Shown: one piece after another, positions 7,998-15,887 of the stretch
Layout of the letters: every line of letters starts with the position of its first letter
Numbering within the stretch: the first letter of the stretch is position 1
Source of the DNA: Lachnospiraceae bacterium
GTDB taxonomy: Bacteria > Bacillota > Clostridia > Lachnospirales > Lachnospiraceae
Direction: 5' to 3'
DNA: 64,000 nt
Assembly: GCA_017450065.1 (NCBI GenBank)
Contig: JAFSYI010000085.1
Location: 156,954-220,953 of the forward strand
Made by a program: the position numbers and the translations under genes
Notes under the pieces: model-generated
What the model was told of the DNA's origin: nothing
Databases searched by the model: none
What the model saw: the letters and a program-made list of their open reading frames with translations, nothing else

Positions 7998-10247
7998 TCA
8001 GGTCCTGACCTTTGTTCCTTTGGAGTCACGTCTGGCAAGCTTCAGCTTATTAAGCTCTATCTTTTTCCCGTTAACCTCGACAATCTGTTCAACGCCGTTC
8101 TTAAGAGGATATACATCAGTGATCTCATCTGTACCCACAAGCTTCATTCCCCTTACGCCCACAGCTCCTTTTTTCTTAAGCGGTATATCGTCGAGCGGGA
8201 ACTTTAAGAAGTATCCGTCTCTTGTCCTTAACACAACGTTCTTCTCATCTATTATCGGGAATACGGCCACCACTTCATCTCCGTCGTTAAGACCCGTTGC
8301 GGCAACGGAGCGCTTGGTTATATCGAATTCCGTACCGTACACATGCTTAAGCATTGAATACTTTGTCGCGAAACACAGCTTCTGCATGATCAGTGTTTTA
8401 AGATCACAGGCATATACAACCGTCTCCTCCGAAGAACTGTAGTTACTGACATTATCGACAGGAATGCCCTTATCCTTTAATTTACCGTGCGGAAGATCCG
8501 GTACCTTGATAGAATGGAGCTGTCCTGTATTCGTAAACAGGCATATCCTTCCGGTGTTCATTACGGGAATGATATACTTATTCTCCGCCTCTACAGTATC
8601 CTTATTCTTTTCATATACGGAAACATCTATTGTCTTTGAATAACCGAAGCGGTCCATTAAGAACATCACCTCGGCCTCCTCGATCTTCTTTTCCTCAAAT
8701 ACCACAGCTTCTGCATTTTCGATCGCGGTCCTTCTTTCCCTTCCGTACTCCTTCTTATATCCGTCAAGCTCTTTTATGATAAGCCTGTCCATGGTTTTGG
8801 GATTCGTAAGAATATCCTTATACAGATCTATATTCTTAAGCGTATCCTCATGCTCTTTCATAAGAGCCTCAAGCTCCAGTCCGATAAGCTTATAAAGTCT
8901 CATGGACAGTATGGCTTCTGCCTGTCTGTCAGTGAACCTGAGCTGCTCAGCCATTTTTTTGCTTATTCTTGATTTAAAGGTTATTCCTTCTGTCCTGCCT
9001 TCCGTCAGACATGCCTTGGCTGTCTTTACGTCCTTCGATCCCCTGAGTATTTCAATTATCAGGTCTATAACGTCACAGGCATGTATAAGGCCTTCCTGTA
9101 TCTCCTTTTTGTCGAGCTCTTTCTGCAGGAGATTTTTATATTTGCGTGTCCTTATCTCTCTCTGGAAATCAACATGATACCTGATTATATCCCTGAGTCC
9201 GAGAGTCTCGGGGCGTCCGTCCGCAACAGCAAGCATATTCACGCCGAAGGTATCCTCAAGCCTGGTCTTCTTAAGCAGCATGTTCTTCAGGTTCTCCACA
9301 TCGGCATCCTTGCGGAGCTCAAGAACTATCCGTATCCCTTCCTTGCTCGACTGATTGGAAATATCCACTATATCATTTGTTTTCCTGGAATCGATCAGTG
9401 CCACGACATCCGTAAGGAATTTGCTGATATTGGCTCCGATCATCGTATAAGGTATCTCGGTTATTACGAGCCTTGACTTGCCTGCCTTGCCCTTTTCGAA
9501 TTCGATCTTACCCCTTATCTTTATCTTGCCCACTCCGGTTTCGTATATATCAGGAAGCTCATCCTTATTTACTACAATACCACCTGTCGGAAAATCGGGC
9601 CCCGGAATGTATTCCATCAGCTCAGCCGTTGTGATATCGGGGTTCTTTATATATGCCTTTACACCCTCGATCACCTCCGAAATATTATGGGGAGGCATGC
9701 TTGTTGCCATACCTACGGCAATACCCTCGCTTCCGTTGATCAGAAGATTCGGTATCTTGGCCGGAAGCACCTCGGGTTCCTTTTCGGTTTCATCAAAGTT
9801 GGGGACAAAATCCACAACATCCTTGTCAAGATCCGCAAGAATGGTTTCCTGTGTGACCTTCTCAAGCCTCGCTTCCGTATAACGCATGGCTGCGGCGCCG
9901 TCGCCTTCGATCGAACCGAAGTTGCCGTGACCGTCAACAAGAGTCATCCCCTTTTTGAAGTCCTGGGACATAACGACCAGCGCATCATAAATAGAGCTGT
10001 CCCCATGGGGATGATACTTACCCATTGTATCGCCGACGATACGTGCAGATTTCCTGTACGGTCTGTCCCAGCGGATACCCAGTTCATACATATCGTAAAG
10101 CGTACGTCTCTGTACCGGCTTAAGACCGTCTCTCACATCCGGAAGAGCCCTTGATATTATAACGCTCATCGCATAATCTATATAAGATTTACGCATGACC
10201 TCGGAATATTCGGTTTTTATGATCTGTTCATCTTCTGCTATTGCCAT
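7998..10247 (-). CDS. parC: Type IIA DNA topoisomerase subunit A, ParC-like (topoisomerase IV)
   Basis: A 749-residue breakage-reunion subunit. R122-Y123 (AAAMRYTEARL) is the catalytic Tyr site, and GKYHPHGDSSIYD (77-88) is the quinolone-resistance region with wild-type-like Ser84 and Asp88. The C-terminal part is a beta-pinwheel. The QRRGGKG GyrA box needed for negative supercoiling by gyrase is not present where expected: at the first blade the sequence reads KTIDVSVYEKNKDTVEAEN. This argues for a decatenase (topo IV-like) role, and no dnaA, recF or origin genes are nearby. Database names for such clostridial second pairs vary between GyrA and ParC. It lies 24 bp downstream of its partner subunit gene. 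Confidence 0.8.
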   Translation of the reverse strand: MAIAEDEQIIKTEYSEVMRKSYIDYAMSVIISRALPDVRDGLKPVQRRTLYDMYELGIRWDRPYRKSARIVGDTMGKYHPHGDSSIYDALVVMSQDFKKGMTLVDGHGNFGSIEGDGAAAMRYTEARLEKVTQETILADLDKDVVDFVPNFDETEKEPEVLPAKIPNLLINGSEGIAVGMATSMPPHNISEVIEGVKAYIKNPDITTAELMEYIPGPDFPTGGIVVNKDELPDIYETGVGKIKIRGKIEFEKGKAGKSRLVITEIPYTMIGANISKFLTDVVALIDSRKTNDIVDISNQSSKEGIRIVLELRKDADVENLKNMLLKKTRLEDTFGVNMLAVADGRPETLGLRDIIRYHVDFQREIRTRKYKNLLQKELDKKEIQEGLIHACDVIDLIIEILRGSKDVKTAKACLTEGRTEGITFKSRISKKMAEQLRFTDRQAEAILSMRLYKLIGLELEALMKEHEDTLKNIDLYKDILTNPKTMDRLIIKELDGYKKEYGRERRTAIENAEAVVFEEKKIEEAEVMFLMDRFGYSKTIDVSVYEKNKDTVEAENKYIIPVMNTGRICLFTNTGQLHSIKVPDLPHGKLKDKGIPVDNVSNYSSSEETVVYACDLKTLIMQKLCFATKYSMLKHVYGTEFDITKRSVAATGLNDGDEVVAVFPIIDEKNVVLRTRDGYFLKFPLDDIPLKKKGAVGVRGMKLVGTDEITDVYPLKNGVEQIVEVNGKKIELNKLKLARRDSKGTKVRT

Positions 10248-10271
10248 CGTTATATCTCCCTTGATACAAAA

Positions 10272-12191
10272 TTAAATATCTAACTCTGCATCTCTTGCAT
10301 GCTTATAGATAAATGCCTTCCTTGGCGGCACCTCATTGCCCATAAGCATTTCCGTTGTATTGCTCGCAAGTCTTGCGTCCTCGATCTCTACAAGCTTAAG
10401 CTTACGTCTCTCGGGATCGAGCGTGGTCTCCCACAGCTGCTCGGCATCCATCTCACCCAGTCCCTTGTATCTCTGAAGAGTGAAATCCGTATGAGATTTA
10501 CGGTATGCTGCCAGAGCCTTATCATCATAAAGATATTCCTCTTCCCCTTTCTTCGGCATCGCCTTATAGAGCGGAGGCATTGCAAGATAAACATGACCTT
10601 CATATATAAGCTCCGGCATAAAGCGGTAAAAAAGAGTAAGAAGCAGGGTTGAAATATGTGCGCCGTCAACATCGGCATCAGCCATTATTATGATCTTGTC
10701 ATAACGGAGCTTGCTTATGTCGAAATCATTACCGTAACCTTCCGAGAATCCGCAGCCGAAGGCATAGATCATGGTCTTGATCTCAGCATTGGCAAGAACC
10801 TTGTCTATTGTAGCCTTTTCCACATTAAGTATCTTTCCCCTTATGGGAAGGATCGCCTGATACATCCTGTTTCTTGCGGTTTTTGCGCTTCCTCCGGCGG
10901 AGTCACCCTCGACTATGAATATCTCACACTTGGATGCGTCCCTGCTCTCACAGTTGGCAAGCTTACCGTTGCTGTCAAAGCTGTATTTCTGCTTGGTAAG
11001 CATGTTGGTCTTGGCCTTTTCCTCGCTCTTTCTTATTTTGGCCGCCTTCTCCGCACACGAAAGCACAGCTTTCAGATCATCGAGATTACGGTCGAAATAC
11101 CTTACAAGTTCATCACCCGTTACCTTGGAAACAGCCTTGGTCGCATCCTGGTTGTCAAGCTTGGTCTTTGTCTGTCCCTCAAACCTCGGCGAGGGATGTT
11201 TGATCGACACAACGGCCGTCATTCCGTTCCTTATGTCCGCTCCCGTAAAATTCGCATCTTTTTCTTTAAGTATGTTCAGTTCCCTTGCATAGGTGTTCAT
11301 GACGTTGGTGAACATTGTCTTAAAGCCGGTAAGATGCGTACCTCCCTCGGAATTATAAATATTATTACAGAAGCCGAGAACGTTCTCGTGAAAATCATTG
11401 ACATACTGGAAAGCAACCTCTACCTTTATCCCGTCAGCCTCACCGCTGAAAAAAACAGGATCATTGATCGCTTCTTCATTACGGTTCATATCCTTTACGA
11501 AGCCTATTATACCGTCCTCCTCATGGAAGATTTCAACATCGGGCGTTTCCTGTCTGTTATCCGTAAAAATTATCGTAAGCTGGGGATTAAGATATGCGGT
11601 CTCATGAAGGCGGCTCTTGATATCCTCTTCTTTAAACCGTGTTTTTTCAAATATGGTATCATCCGGGAGAAAATTGATCTTGGTACCTGTCGTCCTTGAT
11701 CTTCCGATTACCGGAAGCAGTCCGTCTTCAAGCTCTATGACAGGTATCCCTCTGCTGTATCGGTCATGAAACACCTTGCCCTCGCGTCTTACCTCAATAT
11801 CAAGATACTCGGACAGAGCATTGACAACAGATGAACCCACTCCGTGAAGTCCGCCGCTTGTCTTATATACCGAATCATCAAATTTGCCGCCCGCGTGAAG
11901 GGTAGTGAATACAAGCCGTTCCGCACTCATTCCTTTCTCGTGCATGCCAACCGGGATTCCCCGGCCGTTATCCTCTACCGTGGCCGATCCGTCCGCTTCA
12001 AGCGTAACCCTGATCTCGCTGCAGTAACCGGCAAGATGTTCGTCTACCGAATTATCGACTATTTCATAAACAAGATGGTTAAGACCCTTTGTTGTGACGC
12101 TGCCAATATACATTCCGGGGCGCTTTCTTACAGCTTCAAGCCCCTCAAGCACAGTTATACTGCTTGCGTCATATGTGTTTTTATTTGCCAT
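10272..12191 (-). CDS. parE: Type IIA DNA topoisomerase subunit B, ParE-like (topoisomerase IV)
   Basis: The ATPase subunit, 639 residues from the ATG at 12191. The GHKL fold shows E43/N47 (YEIVDNSVDE), DNGRGIP (74-80) and the GLHGVGSSVVNAL lid. A transducer domain follows, then a TOPRIM domain with EGDSAGGSAK and DADVDGAH, and the C-terminal RYKGLGEM. Together with the A subunit it makes an ATP-dependent type IIA topoisomerase. A longer frame starts at 12239, but AAGGGG stands 6 nt before the 12191 ATG. Its own promoter lies upstream, divergent from the CheX-like gene. The ParE rather than GyrB name rests mainly on the missing GyrA box in the partner. Confidence 0.8.
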   Translation of the reverse strand: MANKNTYDASSITVLEGLEAVRKRPGMYIGSVTTKGLNHLVYEIVDNSVDEHLAGYCSEIRVTLEADGSATVEDNGRGIPVGMHEKGMSAERLVFTTLHAGGKFDDSVYKTSGGLHGVGSSVVNALSEYLDIEVRREGKVFHDRYSRGIPVIELEDGLLPVIGRSRTTGTKINFLPDDTIFEKTRFKEEDIKSRLHETAYLNPQLTIIFTDNRQETPDVEIFHEEDGIIGFVKDMNRNEEAINDPVFFSGEADGIKVEVAFQYVNDFHENVLGFCNNIYNSEGGTHLTGFKTMFTNVMNTYARELNILKEKDANFTGADIRNGMTAVVSIKHPSPRFEGQTKTKLDNQDATKAVSKVTGDELVRYFDRNLDDLKAVLSCAEKAAKIRKSEEKAKTNMLTKQKYSFDSNGKLANCESRDASKCEIFIVEGDSAGGSAKTARNRMYQAILPIRGKILNVEKATIDKVLANAEIKTMIYAFGCGFSEGYGNDFDISKLRYDKIIIMADADVDGAHISTLLLTLFYRFMPELIYEGHVYLAMPPLYKAMPKKGEEEYLYDDKALAAYRKSHTDFTLQRYKGLGEMDAEQLWETTLDPERRKLKLVEIEDARLASNTTEMLMGNEVPPRKAFIYKHARDAELDI

Positions 12192-12244
12192 TTTGATACC
12201 CCTTGATATGCAAAAATACTCCCTGAAACCCAAAAACATATAAC

Positions 12245-12272
12245 ATTATAACATAATTCTGTTATTTTTCAA
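12245..12272 (-). promoter_or_regulatory. Sigma-A-type promoter for parE-parC
   Basis: On the minus strand TTGAAA (12267-12272), a 16-bp spacer and TATAAT (12245-12250) precede the topoisomerase pair. The AT-rich 12240-12457 gap holds this promoter and the divergent one for the CheX-like gene; no other feature is seen in it. Confidence 0.7.
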
Positions 12273-12367
12273 GAAAAACGCTAATTATTGTACGAACAAA
12301 TTTTCACACAACAAATTGTAGTATTTGTTTTTTGTGGCTTTTTTATTAAAAATCAACAACTTATTCA

Positions 12368-12396
12368 TTGAAGTCATGTCACAATTTTGGTATTAT
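12368..12396 (+). promoter_or_regulatory. Sigma-A-type promoter for the CheX-like/CheY-like pair
   Basis: TTGAAG (12368-12373), a 17-bp spacer and TATTAT (12391-12396) lie 61 bp before the CheX-like ATG. The ATG itself is preceded by AAAGGAG. I see no sigma-D (flagellar) consensus here. Confidence 0.65.
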
Positions 12397-12457
12397 ATAT
12401 ATTAAGTATTGATTGGAATACCGTTATTGATCTGATAAAATCTCAAAGGAGAATACC

Positions 12458-13345
12458 ATGTTTGACAGAATACTGGCTGATTATCTTGTTGAAAAAGGGA
12501 AGCTGGGACCCGAGGCTCTCGAGAAAATATTCGAGCTTCAGGCACGTAAGCGCGTACGTCTCGGCATGATCGCACAGTCGGAGAATCTAATGACTCCCGA
12601 ACAGATAGAAGAAATAAACAAGCTTCAGTCTCTCACAGATAAGCGTTTCGGTGATCTTGCGGTTGAAAAGGGGTATCTGACGGACAGTCAGGTCTCAAGG
12701 CTTCTTACCCTTCAGGGCAACGGTTTTCTCTCGTTTGTCCAGTCTGCCGTGGATCTTAAATACATGAACATGAATGATGTTGTCGAGGCTCTCAATGATT
12801 TCCAGCAGGATAACGGTTATACCCTTACCGATATGGATAACCTCAAGAGCTGTGATATAGACAGGATCGTTCCCATATATCTTTACGATCTTCCCGGATA
12901 TGCCAAGGAGCTCATCGGAGTGGCCGTAAGAACTCTTTCTAGGCTTGTTGATTATCATGTATATATAGAACGTCCGTATACGAGCGACAAGCTTGTAACG
13001 GAGAACCTGTGTTATCAGGCATCCGTAGGTGATTTCAATCTTCTGCTTGCTCTTTCCGGGGAGGAACCGACGCTTATTCAGACCGCCATCGGCTTTGCCG
13101 GTGAACAGTATATAGATGATCTCGACGACGCACTCGATTCCATATGCGAACTCATCAACTGCATTAACGGAATATTTGCAACTGACATAAGCCACAGATT
13201 CATAAATATCGATATGCTGGCTCCGCACTATAAGACGGGTCCTTCGGTTATAAATGCCGAAGATATAATCAATATACCTCTTCATCTTTTTGACAAACCT
13301 GTTACGCTGACTGTTTTACTGTCCGATAACTATACGGTCGAATGA
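12458..13345 (+). CDS. MshEN-like N-terminal repeats fused to a CheX-type phosphatase domain
   Basis: A 295-residue cytoplasmic protein. Residues about 5-86 hold three 24-residue repeats of the MshEN/GspE-N type, ending ...ELQ, ...KLQ and ...TLQ; the second and third open with RLG and RFG. In other proteins this module can bind cyclic di-GMP. Residues about 145-290 look like a CheX/CheC domain: D227, E231 and N234 (DSICELIN) fit the D/S-x3-E-x2-N catalytic motif of CheC/CheX/FliY phosphatases, which remove phosphate from CheY-type regulators. The next gene on the same strand is a stand-alone CheY-like receiver, the expected substrate. The c-di-GMP link is inference; phosphatase assignment is moderately strong. 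Confidence 0.75.
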   Translation: MFDRILADYLVEKGKLGPEALEKIFELQARKRVRLGMIAQSENLMTPEQIEEINKLQSLTDKRFGDLAVEKGYLTDSQVSRLLTLQGNGFLSFVQSAVDLKYMNMNDVVEALNDFQQDNGYTLTDMDNLKSCDIDRIVPIYLYDLPGYAKELIGVAVRTLSRLVDYHVYIERPYTSDKLVTENLCYQASVGDFNLLLALSGEEPTLIQTAIGFAGEQYIDDLDDALDSICELINCINGIFATDISHRFINIDMLAPHYKTGPSVINAEDIINIPLHLFDKPVTLTVLLSDNYTVE

Positions 13346-13436
13346 GGGATACCGCCACGGCGGGGCTTTATGACCACTGAGGGAATAATAAATATTACAT
13401 AAGAAAATGACTTAATTAAGGGTAGGAGAACATAAA

Positions 13437-13805
13437 ATGGGCACTATACTAATAGTAGACGACTCAAGGACAATGCGAAAAGTGCTTGCAGCTTCGCTAA
13501 AGGAAGCAGGACATTATATCATTGGAAATGCCGGTAACGGACAGGAGGCTCTCGACCTTCTGAAGAACCTCTCTCCCGATCTGCCGGATCTGATAACACT
13601 TGACATTACAATGCCGGAAATGGACGGCATAGAAACTCTTAAACGGATAAGGGCTGAATACCCCGGCCAGAAGGTTGTCATGGTAAGCGCCGCCGGACAG
13701 AAAGACAAGATAATGGAAGCTCTTAAGTTCGGAGCTGTTGACTTCATCAAAAAACCTTATGATCCGGACGAAGCAATGGAAACCTTTAAAAAAATACTCG
13801 GTTAA
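13437..13805 (+). CDS. CheY-like single-domain response regulator
   Basis: The 122-residue protein is only a receiver domain: acidic pocket D8-D9 (IVDDS), phosphoacceptor D56 (LDITMPEMDG), switch residue S84 (MVSAAG) and invariant K106 (IKKPY). No output domain follows, so it must act by protein contact as CheY does. It lies 91 bp after the CheX-like phosphatase gene, with AGGAG before its ATG, and is closed by a strong terminator. Together the two genes look like a receiver plus its dedicated phosphatase. No histidine kinase is encoded in the window. It may serve the chemotaxis system, as an MCP gene lies at 32.6-34.1 kb, but this is not shown by context. Confidence 0.92.
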   Translation: MGTILIVDDSRTMRKVLAASLKEAGHYIIGNAGNGQEALDLLKNLSPDLPDLITLDITMPEMDGIETLKRIRAEYPGQKVVMVSAAGQKDKIMEALKFGAVDFIKKPYDPDEAMETFKKILG

Positions 13806-13842
13806 AAAAACAGGTTCCCGGATCACCGGTAACCTGTTTTTT
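13804..13842. terminator. Bidirectional rho-independent terminator between the CheY-like gene and recG
   Basis: CAGGTT (13811-13816) pairs with AACCTG (13831-13836), with an inner CCGG/CCGG pair. A run of T follows on plus (13837-13842), and a run of A precedes (13804-13810), which is a T-run on minus. It therefore serves both converging genes. Confidence 0.9.
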
Positions 13843-13847
13843 ATCGA

Positions 13848-15881
13848 TCACAGTGCATGGATATCGGATGAAGCGTTTAACTCCTCAATCCTGTTTTTCA
13901 AGTATGCATTTTCTTCTTTTTCAAGGCCCGGATCCTGATCCAGTATCAGCGAAGCATCCTTAGCGGCACGTTCCAAAACCGTGGCATCCGAAAAAATGTC
14001 TCCGAGTCTGAACTGCATCTCTCCGCTCTGTCTTATTCCGAACATATCTCCCGGTCCCCTTAGTTTAAGATCCTCGGAAGCTATTTTAAATCCGTCATTT
14101 GAATGATTTAATATATCCAGTCTTTTCCTGCTCTTCTCACTTTCCTTACAGTCTATAAAAATACAATAGGACTGGGCATCGCCTCTTCCGATCCTGCCTC
14201 TCAGCTGATGAAGCTGGGCAAGTCCGAAACGTTCAGAGTTCTCGATCATCATAACCGTTGCATTAGGCACATTAACACCCACCTCAACCACAGTCGTACT
14301 TACAAGCACCATGGTCTTTCCTTCAAGGAATTCCCTCATTATCCTGTCCTTTGCAGCAGGTTTCATCTGGCCGTGAAGACAGGCGACGCTTATTTCCGGG
14401 CCAAGTTCGTTCTTCAGTCTGTCCGTATATGATGTTACATCCTCGCAGTCAAGGCCCTCACTGCTTTCTACCAAAGGGCAGATCACATATGCCTGGTGAC
14501 CGGCTTTTACTTCTTTTTCAATAAAGTGGTATGCTCTCTTCCTGTAATCCGTCCCCACAACACAGTTCTTAACCGGGAGCCGCCTGGCCGGAACTTCATC
14601 TATGACCGAAATATCAAGGTCACCGTACAGCATTATTGCAAGCGTTCTGGGAATCGGGGTTGCACTCATTACAAGTACATGCGGTATCCTGTCTCCTCCC
14701 TTTTCTACCATCATCCCCCTCTGTCTGACACCGAACCTGTGCTGCTCATCCGTCACCACAAGAGCCAGCTTCCCATATACTGCTTTTTCCTGAAACAGTG
14801 CATGGGTGCCTATGACAACTCCTGCCCGGCCATCCTCTGTCTTCTCATAAACCTTACGTTTGGCTGCCGGAGACATCGACCCTGTAAGCAGACATATCTC
14901 ACTTTCTATACCAAACCGGGTAAAAATTTCCGAAAAAGAATCATAATGCTGTGATGCCAGGATCTCTGTCGGGACCATAACGGCACACTGATAGCCGCCA
15001 AGGACAGCATCTATGCATGCGAGCACAGCCACGATTGTTTTCCCGCAGCCCACATCTCCCTGTATAAGCCGGCTCATCGCATGCGGACCGGACATATCCG
15101 TCTCCACGTCAGATAATGCTTTAAGCTGTGCATCCGTTAATCTGTATGGAAGTGAACCGATAATCTCCCTGACCCTGGACGAAGCATTAATGATATAATC
15201 ATTCGCAGACCTGTTATTTTCTTCCCTCAGAAGCCTTATCCTCAGTATAAACATAAGGAATTCATCATATATCAGAGCTTCTCTTGCATTCCTAAGCTCT
15301 ACTGTATCTTTCGGAAAATGTATTCCGGCAAGAGCCTTTTCAAGAGATAAGCCTCCGGCTGTTTTCCCTGTCTTAACATATGAGAGCGCCTGCTTTACAG
15401 CTTTCTTTACCGCATTGTTGGACAGTCCCTTCGTAAGCGGATAAACCGGCTGGAGCGAATTCTCAAGCTTCTTATATTCCTCCGGAGTAAATATAAGCGG
15501 CTGTTCCATTGACCAGGTATTCCCCTGTCGCTTCAGTGTTCCGGCAAAAACATATTCGTGTCCCGCCGAAAGGCTCTTTGTAAGATATGGCATATGGAAC
15601 CACACAACCCGCATAATACCGGTATCCGTAACTGCATTCGAGGTCACAACAGCCATTCTACCCGCTTTTCTCATAAGCGGTCTGTCATTTAACCTTACCC
15701 GTGTAAAAATGAAGCTTCCGATAAGAGACTCAGCCGGTGCAACCGGCTCATCATACTGCATATAGTCTCTGGGGTAATAATACACAAGGTCGCCATATGT
15801 GTATATGCCGACCCTGTGGTATAAACCTGCTGTTTTTTCGCCTATTCCTTTAAGATTTCTGATATCTGTTTTTATATCCAT
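13848..15881 (-). CDS. recG: ATP-dependent DNA helicase RecG
   Basis: A full-length 677-residue superfamily 2 helicase. It has an N-terminal wedge/OB domain (KGIGEKTAGLYHRVGIYTYGDLVYYYP read in pieces at residues about 10-36), the Walker A motif GDVGCGKT, the DEQH box (TDEQHRFGVRQRG) and the SATPIPRT motif. C-terminally it has the QLRGRIGRG motif VI and a TRG-type tail. RecG remodels stalled forks and branched recombination intermediates. Stop codon and terminator are adjacent. The gene follows fakA by 6 bp, giving the asp23-fakA-recG order common in Firmicutes. Confidence 0.97.
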   Translation of the reverse strand: MDIKTDIRNLKGIGEKTAGLYHRVGIYTYGDLVYYYPRDYMQYDEPVAPAESLIGSFIFTRVRLNDRPLMRKAGRMAVVTSNAVTDTGIMRVVWFHMPYLTKSLSAGHEYVFAGTLKRQGNTWSMEQPLIFTPEEYKKLENSLQPVYPLTKGLSNNAVKKAVKQALSYVKTGKTAGGLSLEKALAGIHFPKDTVELRNAREALIYDEFLMFILRIRLLREENNRSANDYIINASSRVREIIGSLPYRLTDAQLKALSDVETDMSGPHAMSRLIQGDVGCGKTIVAVLACIDAVLGGYQCAVMVPTEILASQHYDSFSEIFTRFGIESEICLLTGSMSPAAKRKVYEKTEDGRAGVVIGTHALFQEKAVYGKLALVVTDEQHRFGVRQRGMMVEKGGDRIPHVLVMSATPIPRTLAIMLYGDLDISVIDEVPARRLPVKNCVVGTDYRKRAYHFIEKEVKAGHQAYVICPLVESSEGLDCEDVTSYTDRLKNELGPEISVACLHGQMKPAAKDRIMREFLEGKTMVLVSTTVVEVGVNVPNATVMMIENSERFGLAQLHQLRGRIGRGDAQSYCIFIDCKESEKSRKRLDILNHSNDGFKIASEDLKLRGPGDMFGIRQSGEMQFRLGDIFSDATVLERAAKDASLILDQDPGLEKEENAYLKNRIEELNASSDIHAL

Positions 15882-15887
15882 TCCGTT

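Noticed and set aside
10656-11699. Long plus-strand open frame (347 codons) antisense to parE
   Set aside because: It is the complement of a clearly coding gene with full GHKL/TOPRIM motifs; it has no SD and no recognisable domain. The same holds for other antisense frames such as 1782-2399 and 5456-5953.
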